Under the pieces are notes generated by a model. It was not told where the DNA came from and searched no databases. It saw only the letters and a program-made list of their open reading frames with translations. From Tremella fuciformis (taxonomy: Eukaryota > Basidiomycota > Tremellomycetes > Tremellales > Tremellaceae): a DNA stretch of 64,000 nucleotides. Location: assembly GCA_032768795.1 (NCBI GenBank), contig CP136493.1, positions 992,001 to 1,056,000 on the forward strand, given 5' to 3'. Numbering within the stretch: position 1 is the stretch's first letter; each line of letters starts with the position of its first letter. A program made the position numbers and the translations under genes. Shown here piece after piece: positions 29,259 through 37,455 of the stretch.

Positions 29259-30800
29259 TCAGAGGCTTCGGCGCTCCCTAGCAAAGAGAGACACGTCCAC
29301 CGTGGGCCAGTTTTGCGCTTCGTAGTGGTCCCACAAATCGGAGAATCTGCCCTGCAACTCTTCGGTGACATCCCAAGAAGCCAGTATGGGCTTGCCAGAA
29401 CGTTCCCCAATTCCAGCGAAACGCAGCTTGGCAGAGCGCCGACTCGGGTCGAACTGGACCTGCCAATGAGCAGGTCCTCTTCTCCTCGATTGCTTGATAG
29501 CATCGCTGAGCCCTATGCTGGCTTGGATGTGTGTATGCAGTGGCAGAGTGAAAGAAGCCTCATAATAACCATCTTCGGACTTCTCCAAGGATGGGTCGAC
29601 AGTGATCGAGCGATGCTGTTGCAAAAACCATTGCCAGCGCGTCTCGAATACGCTCTCTTGCAATGAGGGCAAGTCGAGTTCAAGTTCCTCTATCCTCTCC
29701 TGATCCTCGCCGAAGGCCTCTAAACGGCAAGTCCGGCCATTCCCGAACGTTTGCTCCGTCAGGGCAAAATCGACATTGCGGTCCACCATGGCCTGTCTCA
29801 TCGACTCTTGATCGACGTCTGGGATTCTCATAGAGTACAAGGGCGTCGACACAAGAAGGTCATTGTCATCCCCAAAGGATATCTGCGCAGGTATGCGCCG
29901 CACCCCAGTCGAACAAATCTTCACAGGCAGGTGTCCGAGGGTGTTTGACTTTCTGGTAAAGGGTAAAGCTCGAGAAGGTTTATCGAGGCAGACCTTGCTC
30001 GTCTCCGTTGACCGCGTCGCATTCCTCTGAGGCGGTACCTGCGATTCATCCACTTTTGTTGAACCACTGCCTATTGATTCAACTTCTTCCTCTTTCTCCT
30101 GGATGGGCTCTTCATAGTCCGCACTATCGAAGTAACCTCGTGGGGCGCTATAAGGCGTAGCGGGGTAGGGACTTGACGCAGGTGCGTATTCATAGTACAC
30201 ATAACGTGTCGTGCCGGGTGAATATGATCCTCGATCGGCTGGGTATTCGGTAGAGCGATGATGCCGCCTGCGGTGGCGCTCATGAGCTGATGTGGTACTT
30301 TGGTGAGCCGACGATTCTCTTCCCGCATTGAGATTGAAGCGCTCGAAGCGCTCTCGTAGAATTTGAGTCTGTGGGTCATCTTCTTGACGCCTATATGTCG
30401 GGTCTCTTCGCCTATGGGTGTTTGCGGGCTGAGGTGTACTGTGTCGTGTCCGAGGAGTCGCCTCCCTGCTTGCCCTTGTGAGTCGGGAAGGGTGCTCCAT
30501 CCTCTGCCCGTCGTATCGCGTTGCCTGCGGCGGAGCATGGTTTCTGATGACGATAACATCACCTCGTCGAGTCTGCCCCGGCCTGCCATACGTGGTTGTT
30601 GAACTGTGACGACCTGTTGTCGGTCCGGTGCCCACCGCTCTGTAGCTATGGCCAGGATCGATTGACCATTGTGTGTAGGTGCGCCTGCGCCTAGACCGGG
30701 GTGAGGTAATGTCCCTTGGTATCCAGCGACTGGCATGCGGGAAGTCATCACTCTCACGCCACTGGTCGTGACGTGTTCTGAACGGAGCCCAGTTGTCCAT
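29259..30800 (-). CDS. Orphan gene 5 (C-terminal domain shared with gene 7)
   Basis: The product is not recognised. It is a single exon of 513 residues starting MDNWAPFRTRHDQWRES. The first ~270 residues are disordered and rich in Arg, Ser, Thr and Tyr. The C-terminal ~200 residues look folded: SMRIPDVDQESMRQAM, ERIEELELDLPSLQESVF, RWQWFLQQHRSITVDPSL, ASFTLPLHTHIQASIGL and HWQVQFDPSRRSAKLRF. The last three blocks align with orphan gene 7 (for example WKVIFDPAARLANLNL). No signal peptide, transmembrane helix or known motif was seen. Confidence 0.68.
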   Translation of the reverse strand: MDNWAPFRTRHDQWRESDDFPHASRWIPRDITSPRSRRRRTYTQWSIDPGHSYRAVGTGPTTGRHSSTTTYGRPGQTRRGDVIVIRNHAPPQATRYDGQRMEHPSRLTRASREATPRTRHSTPQPANTHRRRDPTYRRQEDDPQTQILRERFERFNLNAGRESSAHQSTTSAHERHRRRHHRSTEYPADRGSYSPGTTRYVYYEYAPASSPYPATPYSAPRGYFDSADYEEPIQEKEEEVESIGSGSTKVDESQVPPQRNATRSTETSKVCLDKPSRALPFTRKSNTLGHLPVKICSTGVRRIPAQISFGDDNDLLVSTPLYSMRIPDVDQESMRQAMVDRNVDFALTEQTFGNGRTCRLEAFGEDQERIEELELDLPSLQESVFETRWQWFLQQHRSITVDPSLEKSEDGYYEASFTLPLHTHIQASIGLSDAIKQSRRRGPAHWQVQFDPSRRSAKLRFAGIGERSGKPILASWDVTEELQGRFSDLWDHYEAQNWPTVDVSLFARERRSL

Positions 30801-31466
30801 ATCACTAAGAAACGTCAGAATGTTGTCAGGTAGAGAGGTTCAAGTGGAAATGACGAGTCAAAGCAAAGTGGAGAGCCCTTGGGATGCCCCGTCTAGGGTT
30901 TGTTCTCTCTTTAGAATATACCCATTTTGCCTTTGTTAACGAGAACAAAGCATTGCGAGACGTCTTCTGGAGCTCCCTTCGCCGTCCTCTACTAGTGTTT
31001 CGCAAATGGTCAGAGGGAAGGCCGCCGCGCCTTCTCGCTGAAGTGTGGTTCTCTGAGAAGTCGACATCCGTCGTCGGTCGCGGTCGCTGCTCTCTGACGA
31101 AGGAACGGCCCGCTCTACCACCAGAGACTCTACCTCGATGAAAACCCTTCGTCGGGCGGGCTCGTCGGAGGGGCACGGGCGGGGGGAGGGCCGGGGGGGG
31201 GGGGGGGGATCAGGGGGCAAGGGCGGACATAGATACATGTACAGCACTGTGCCTCTTTTGGCGCCTCGGTGGCCGTAGGGTGTCATGTACAGTACTGATA
31301 GCTCGCCGACTGTTCGTGGAATGAAGCCAGTGGACGGTGTGCACTGTCGTAGCTGATGCATACGATGCGTGCAGCCAGATATCATTGCAGTAGACAGGTA
31401 AGGATCGTGCATTTCAATTATATTCTCACTTCTAAGGGATGAGGGCGGCGTCTACATACGTGGCGA
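30801..31466. other. Intergenic region with a 16-base G run
   Basis: This 666-bp stretch lies between orphan genes 5 and 6. It contains an uninterrupted G run at 31193-31208 in a GC-rich surround. No gene was supported. Confidence 0.4.
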
Positions 31467-32183
31467 TCAGAAGGGAGGAGAACGGGCAGGCAGCTGGGAC
31501 CATTCGTGCAAACGATCGAATCCTGCTTCTGTGAGAGTCATCATGTAGTTGTCCCGATCGCTTGTGATTGACGTAGCGGCGTGAATATATAGATACGCCC
31601 TTGTCCTTCCGTGAGTCTGTGGATCGGGAAGGCACAGCCAAGCGGCTGTCAATCGATTCAGGAGGTCATCGGACAAATCGCTACCCGAAAGATGTGTAGA
31701 GGGCAGGTCATTCCGCCCTGGGTGCTTCAAAGTGATCAGAGTACCGGTGAGTGGCGAGGATGTGTAGAGACAATCTACGTACGCCTTGCTCAGCCATTGC
31801 CTCTCGGGAGGAAGGGCCTCAGACTGACTTGAGGCAGATTGGGGTGGAGCTGAAGGCGGCGCAAAGTTTTGCCAGCGGTTTTGAAATGGGGGAGTGCCAT
31901 AGGGCGGCTGGTGTTGACCCTGACTGGTTCCTTGTACTGGTGTTTCGAGCGATCCGTGAGCGGTACCCGGCCACACATTGTATCCTCCAGGCTGGACTGG
32001 GGTGAGGGGAGGAGGAATAAAACCCCACCCCATCGTGAGAGCCGGATGAAGCGGAGGTGCGGAAGACCAAGGGGGGCTGCTCAGCCTAAAATCATAGACA
32101 TGGTCTTCGTAGGGGACTTGCGGAGGATATGTCAGAGAGTACTCGACCGTTAAGGAAGGCCTGGTGTAAACGCCAGCGCACAT
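31467..32183 (-). CDS. Orphan gene 6 (5' end unresolved)
   Basis: The product is not recognised. The frame ends RLHEWSQLPARSPPF. The part given starts at an ATG (32183, MCAGVYTRPSLTVEYSL), but the frame stays open upstream. A second frame starting at 32298 (MSGTTAVPSTYASS) overlaps, so a 5' exon and intron are likely. The protein has a Pro/Gly/Tyr-rich first half (PWSSAPPLHPALTMGWGF) and a folded-looking second half: WLSKAYVDCLYTSSPLTG, TLITLKHPGRNDLPS, LNRLTAAWLCLPDP and RAYLYIHAATSITSD. It lies in the same minus-strand array as genes 1-8 but shows no clear sequence match to them. Confidence 0.5.
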   Translation of the reverse strand: MCAGVYTRPSLTVEYSLTYPPQVPYEDHVYDFRLSSPPWSSAPPLHPALTMGWGFIPPPLTPVQPGGYNVWPGTAHGSLETPVQGTSQGQHQPPYGTPPFQNRWQNFAPPSAPPQSASSQSEALPPERQWLSKAYVDCLYTSSPLTGTLITLKHPGRNDLPSTHLSGSDLSDDLLNRLTAAWLCLPDPQTHGRTRAYLYIHAATSITSDRDNYMMTLTEAGFDRLHEWSQLPARSPPF

Positions 32184-33587
32184 GGGAGGAGGAGGGCGGT
32201 CTAGGGTTGTTTGGATGGGTCCACTGAGTCGACGTGGCCGAGTGATGGGGAGAATCGGAACTTGCGTAAGTAGATGGGACCGCTGTCGTGCCAGACATGT
32301 TGCTTCTCGATGCGGTCAATGCCGTCGGTGTTGGCCCATAGTCTTCATAGTCTTCAGAGGAGACTTCAGGGGAGTCCCTTCGATGCCTCTGACTAGCATG
32401 CGAGTGCCAACTCCTATCACTACGGGGCTGATGTGGCATCGGCGATTTGGCGAGGGTGGCGGCACAAGATACAGATGAGGGACAGTGGGGATCGTGAGAG
32501 CTGCACGACGCAGACACACTGCGGACAAGCAACTCGTCAGTCAGAAGGCAACTTGCAGGTCCTTTGACAACATACGCATCTGAGACACTTGAGCAAGCTA
32601 AGTTGGAAGGACGTTGACAGCCTTTGTGTTGAAACGAACTGACGTGGCGGGCTAGCGTTGTCAATCTCTGCGGTCCCTAGAAAGTTGTAACAGGTCTGAG
32701 AGGCCTCGGTAAGCTGCCCGATTCGTGCTCTTCAGGACGCAGGCCGGGAGCTTCAAAATCTTCAGAATCACTGGACATCAAACACACTTCCATGAAATGT
32801 CGGTTACAGCGATGGAGGGGTACGTAGTCTGGTGATCTTCTGAGGGTGGGGTGTCTCTCTAAATGCTTCGCAGCTGCCCGGCATCGTGCAGCCGATCAGC
32901 CGCCATCAGAGCTGACATTGCTCTAAAGTTTCCTGCCAGAAGTCCCATGAAACACGAAACTAACGAGGTCAGCCGGCAATATATTCCACGCAAACGTGAT
33001 GAGTCGCATCGACTGGTTCCGGGTGGCGGAGACATTCGCGCGCTCATTCGATACCTCAGGTGCTCCTGACTTGTACCGTTCTTATCCTTGACCGATACAT
33101 CTCAGCGACCCATGCTGAGCCCCGAGGTGGGTGAGGAGTTTTCCTGAGGCGCGGCTAATTTGTCGTGTTCACTGGATAAGGCTAATTGGGAAGTCGCATG
33201 TCCATACCCGACCTCGCATCGCCCCTTTCCCAAAGCCCCCGCTGCGTCAGCCCTGCAGAAGGAGTGGTATGCATAGGAATGTAGCCGCAGAAGAGCAGGT
33301 ATGTGATATTTTCGAGATGTACAATGACAGGGTTCGATTCACTCAAGGCGGGATTCATACAGCAGTTTCACTAGCACTTCACACCTCGTGGTCTGCAGGA
33401 TTGCTGTTCGACGAACTTATCAGTCCGCTCCCACACCTCGAGCGATGCTTCTGAGTGGTGCTCCAGATTGGTCTCTCGGAAAGCCTTGAACGCAAACTGT
33501 CGCTTGTGACGGTATATGTATGGAGTCGACAGTCTTAGCTGGTAGATCTGGAGCTCTTGGACCACTTAGTATACCCGTATTCCGTGA
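32184..33587. other. Long intergenic region upstream of orphan gene 6
   Basis: This 1.4-kb stretch probably includes 5' exon material of orphan gene 6 near 32.2-32.4 kb and its promoter. Beyond about 32.7 kb only short, unsupported frames are present on both strands. Confidence 0.35.
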
Positions 33588-35177
33588 TTAGTGCTTGGAA
33601 CCGATGATGCAGATCTTTGGTGATCCCCACGAGAATTCGAATATCCCCGTCTTCCCGGAACTACGGAGATTGAGATTGGCTAACCGTGCCGCCGGGTCGA
33701 AAATCACTTTCCAGCGAGTGTCGCCCCGCTTCATTGCCGCGAGGATGTCTTTGGCGGTCGATTCAAATTCGACGTGGGTATCCAGTGCGAGATCGCAAGA
33801 TATGAGCACGTTCTCATCATCGATGAGCTCGACCGTCGGGAAGACTTGTACCGAACACTCATGCTTCACGTACTCTTGCCATCCGTCTTCAAAGAAACCA
33901 GGTGACATCGAATACTCGATATTGTGAATTCTGCGCTCAGAAGAGACATATGCTCGTAGAATGTAGCTCCGGGCGTTATCCGTCACGATTTCTACGATGC
34001 CCCACGGCATTTCGGGGTCCGCCGCAAGTTTCAGCAGTCGCTCGTCGACAGTCTTTGTCGGATGCGAGATCGTCCCGGCATGAGATCGGATCACAAATTT
34101 ACCATTCTCGGTGTAAACTAACGCGGGAAGGGACCGTGGCCCGCGGTCCAAAGGCGGTTGGTGAGGTCGCCAGCGAGTACTTGCTTCTTTCAGTGCAAGC
34201 AGAGTATCAAGTCTCCGAGCCCTATCTGCTTCGCGACTGGGCCCCGGTGCAGATTGGCTTGTCTTTTCAGGCGCTGGATTCCGGCACTCGTCTTCTACTT
34301 GAGTCGTCCCACTCTCCATGGAGTCGACCGGACTGAACATCTCTTCTCTCGGGGCGGCTGGTGCTTCCCATCGGCTGGAAGGATCAGTGTCCACGTTGGG
34401 CGAAGCTGACGCTTCCTGAGGCTCAAAGTAGCCTGCCTTATCCTCGGCACGAGAGCGCCAGCCACCTGTGTATGCAGCCTGAGTCAAAAACTCGGGTCCT
34501 GTAGCCTTGTTGGTCTGGACTTGGTATTGCTGAGACCACGAACCAGAGCTGTGGGATGAAGCTTCCTGTTCGCGGACCGATCGTCGCTTCTCATCAGACA
34601 GCTTGAGCTCTGCATATTGACGCCGGAGGGTTTCGTAGTCCCCTCTTGGGTCGTATGCAGAGGACCTGAGTGGAGGGCGCCGTGCATCCTGCGTGGCTAT
34701 AGGCGGGACTTGCGTCGCGACGGGCGGAGCGGCCGGACGGGCTCGACCACGAGGCTGTCGACGTTCTTCCTCTTCCAAGACAACGGTGTCAGTCCTTGTG
34801 TTTGTTCTCCGCCTCGTGTGGTGCCTGTGCTCATCAGAATGCTCATGCGACAGGCGTGCTCCACCGTCGCTCTCCTCTTCTTCGGAGTGATGCCGGTATC
34901 TGCGTTCACGCTGGCGATCGGGATGAGACCGTGCGTCCCTCCCGGTGTTGACTATGTACACACGGGTCACTCTCTCAATCGGAGAACGGGCAGCTGATCG
35001 TTGTCGTCTTGAGATGGATTCTGGCTCCAGGCGGCTTGAACGACGATGTCGACGAGAGGTCCCTCGCTGTGAAGTGGCGAAGGATGGGTCATCACCTCCT
35101 GGCCACCGCTCTTCATACCGCGGGCGCTCAGTACAATGGTACCGCTTTTCTCTCCTCCGCTCTCTGTGCTCGGCCAT
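33588..35177 (-). CDS. Orphan gene 7 (C-terminal domain shared with gene 5)
   Basis: The product is not recognised. I choose the ATG at 35177 (MAEHRERRREKRYHC); the frame is open further up, to 35411. It is a single exon of 529 residues from that ATG. The first ~330 residues are extremely charged and low-complexity (Arg, Glu, His, Ser), for example RRRTNTRTDTVVLEEEERR. The C-terminal ~200 residues look folded: LPALVYTENGKFVIRSHAG, WGIVEIVTDNARSYILRAYV, GWQEYVKHECSVQVFPTVEL, LISCDLALDTHVEFES and RWKVIFDPAARLANLNL. This domain aligns end to end with that of orphan gene 5 at low identity. Confidence 0.68.
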   Translation of the reverse strand: MAEHRERRREKRYHCTERPRYEERWPGGDDPSFATSQRGTSRRHRRSSRLEPESISRRQRSAARSPIERVTRVYIVNTGRDARSHPDRQRERRYRHHSEEEESDGGARLSHEHSDEHRHHTRRRTNTRTDTVVLEEEERRQPRGRARPAAPPVATQVPPIATQDARRPPLRSSAYDPRGDYETLRRQYAELKLSDEKRRSVREQEASSHSSGSWSQQYQVQTNKATGPEFLTQAAYTGGWRSRAEDKAGYFEPQEASASPNVDTDPSSRWEAPAAPREEMFSPVDSMESGTTQVEDECRNPAPEKTSQSAPGPSREADRARRLDTLLALKEASTRWRPHQPPLDRGPRSLPALVYTENGKFVIRSHAGTISHPTKTVDERLLKLAADPEMPWGIVEIVTDNARSYILRAYVSSERRIHNIEYSMSPGFFEDGWQEYVKHECSVQVFPTVELIDDENVLISCDLALDTHVEFESTAKDILAAMKRGDTRWKVIFDPAARLANLNLRSSGKTGIFEFSWGSPKICIIGSKH

Positions 35178-35730
35178 GGGGTGGTCGAATTTACGATCAG
35201 ACGGTGTTGAAGAAATGGTAAGTTTGAGTGAGCTCGACGAATGGGTCGCCCTGGAAGACGTCGTTGTTGTCTCGAAACACGACCGTCCTTCACCGATCCC
35301 CTCCCCTTTGTTTAGATTAGGTGAGGTGGAGCCACGGCGTCCTTGGGCGCTCCTTACAGGGCACTCTGATACATTTGCAACTTCCAACGAAGGCTCTCGC
35401 GCTCTGGGCAAAGTGTTGCGTGTGAGAGAAGTTGAAGAAGTAAAGCTGAATTCTCACCAGAACATACGCTCGCCAAAGAAATGGAATTTTTGAAGGAACG
35501 TGTTCGCGAGCATACGTACATCTACGGTAGGAAGCCAGAACCTCACCAGTCGTGCATGATCGCGCATCTGTTGATGGTGCTCCATACATCCGGATATCAC
35601 CTGAGCGAGTAGCTCTGCCGTAACCTTTCACACTATGAGATCAAACAGCATCCATGCAAACATGATACAGGGCTATCGGACAACATCATAGATCCTGTAC
35701 GCAATAGTAGCATCTTTTCACGCGCAGGCG
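35178..35730. other. Intergenic region between orphan genes 7 and 8
   Basis: These 553 bases hold the orphan gene 7 promoter and the orphan gene 8 3' end. Part of it is open in the gene 7 frame (up to 35411) and could encode an N-terminal extension. Confidence 0.35.
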
Positions 35731-36714
35731 CTATTCGAGTCCATCTAGAGGCTCGTCGAGCAATCCCTTGTCTCTATCTTCGATATCGAACAGGACAGGC
35801 ACTTTCAAGGTGGAGTTTGGGTCAAAGCCATCCGATCTGCACATGCGAAGAACACAGCTGGACTCTCTGCGGTCCACAGTCAACGTTGAGCCGTCGTTAT
35901 ATGTCGAGTACAAGATTTTGCCGGATGCCCTGACGATGTCTAGTCGGACTGTTAATCCAGTGTCCGCTCTGATGATTATGCTAGGCGTCTTGATATCAGG
36001 GTTCAGGACCGTGACCGAGACAGGTAGAGTGATCAAGGAGCTTCTCATCTCGACTCCCTCCGAGGCATCGTCAAATGTTGCACGCGGCGGTGTCGGGGCA
36101 GCCTTCGGTACCTTGATAGTCTCAGAGCTATCGTTGCTGCGGTTCTCATCATCTGTCTTCTCAGGCACACCAGTAGGTCCAAAGGGCCTCTCGTCGTAAT
36201 CGTACTCTGGGGCCTGCTGGGCGCTTACGGTTGGCGGACATTCAGGTTGTGCCGTGACGTTTGGTGGTCGAGAGGGTGGGAGGAAAGAATCCTCCTCGCG
36301 TGCTGTCTCTTTGTCGCGTCGCCGACCGGCTTTCACCCAGTCTGCCGTTCTTTGGCGACTGCTGGTGTGTATTGGGTTGAGAGACCGGGTATCGCTCCGG
36401 TCAGTGCGGAATAAACGACGCCACATGTGAGCTGTGCTTTCGCGTTCTGCCGTCCGTTCGTGCACACCTCTCGGTCGACGGTGTTTTCTTGGCGTCCGGG
36501 TGGGTGATGCCCTGGTGTCTGGTACTGTGTCCGTGGCTCGCGTGCGACGCGCAGCTGTCCTTTGCGTCGGATACGCTGCTGTTTGAGTGGGTGGCGAGCT
36601 GGGGCGCACGTAGCGAAAAGAGTTGCGACGGCCGAGGGGCCTGTCTAATGGGGTACAACGTGTGCCTTTCACGCCATAGCTGACCGTACGCGTCCTACGG
36701 GTCGGACTGGACAT
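35731..36714 (-). CDS. Orphan gene 8
   Basis: The product is not recognised. The start is the first ATG of the frame (36714, MSSPTRRTRTVSYGVKG). It is a single exon of about 327 residues. The first two thirds are basic and low-complexity (TRASPTRTPRKHRRPRG), followed by an acidic Asp/Glu/Pro segment. The last ~100 residues look beta-rich: SSLITLPVSVTVLNPDIK, SIIIRADTGLTVRLDIV, KILYSTYNDGSTLTVD and CVLRMCRSDGFDPNST. This disordered-then-beta layout matches orphan genes 5 and 7, without clear sequence identity. Confidence 0.6.
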   Translation of the reverse strand: MSSPTRRTRTVSYGVKGTRCTPLDRPLGRRNSFRYVRPSSPPTQTAAYPTQRTAARRTRATDTVPDTRASPTRTPRKHRRPRGVHERTAERESTAHMWRRLFRTDRSDTRSLNPIHTSSRQRTADWVKAGRRRDKETAREEDSFLPPSRPPNVTAQPECPPTVSAQQAPEYDYDERPFGPTGVPEKTDDENRSNDSSETIKVPKAAPTPPRATFDDASEGVEMRSSLITLPVSVTVLNPDIKTPSIIIRADTGLTVRLDIVRASGKILYSTYNDGSTLTVDRRESSCVLRMCRSDGFDPNSTLKVPVLFDIEDRDKGLLDEPLDGLE

Positions 36715-37455
36715 AGCGGCATACGATGACTGAAGAATCTGTTTTGAAAGCTCATGGGCCACAAGCTGCCGTGAAGCATGCTTGACTGACCTTCCCGACT
36801 ACAGCTGCTCCGTTCATCTAAAATGCGACATTTAAGCAAAAGGTTTTCATGCGTGTCGTGAAGGCTCTCCTTTCCATTCGCCTTCTTTAGGAGGGGGCCT
36901 ACTGCTGATGTGATCTATGGGCAACAAAAAAGGTTGAGCGCGAAGCAAAGCAGACCACCTCTTCCTCATGAGAATCGCTTCTCCAGTTGCAGGTTCACCG
37001 AAATGCCACTTTCACGCAGTGCCACATTGCCACATTCATGGCCCCTTTCCTTATCAATGCCGACGTCTGATAATACACGCGATTAGCGGATTGATCCGAG
37101 TCCGGCCTATCGCCGCCACCGCCAAGTCGGGTTAAGTTACTCTGATCACAAGATCATGCACATTGCGTGCTCTGTATTTGTAACCACTCGTTAGTGACCG
37201 CAGGTCGGTCCCAGCTTGGGGCAGCGCGACGGTCACTCGGCGCTGGCTTCAATTGCGTGACACATCGACGCTGTCGTCCCTCGATTCGTGCTGAAGTTGG
37301 TCCCGCTTGGCCTCCCGGGGACCCCTAGCTTCCGAGGGCTTCCTTCCGCGACCATCCTTGTACGCTGTCTTGTTGTAGCTTTCCCTCTCTTTGTATCCCT
37401 CCCTCTGCGACGACCTCGTTTGTACAATCTCCCACCAAAATACGACTACGGCACA
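36715..37455. promoter_or_regulatory. Divergent region between orphan gene 8 and the F-box/LRR gene
   Basis: This 741-bp stretch marks the end of the orphan island and the return to conserved genes. A pyrimidine-rich tract (about 37370-37440) precedes the F-box/LRR start. That tract is open in frame with the gene from 37288, but it reads as a leader with hydrophobic translation and is more likely 5' UTR. Confidence 0.45.

Noticed and set aside
33325..33345. GGTTCGATTCA-like sequence resembling a tRNA B box
   Set aside because: No matching A box or cloverleaf could be built around it. A similar string near 5837-5850 lies inside UBE2O coding sequence.
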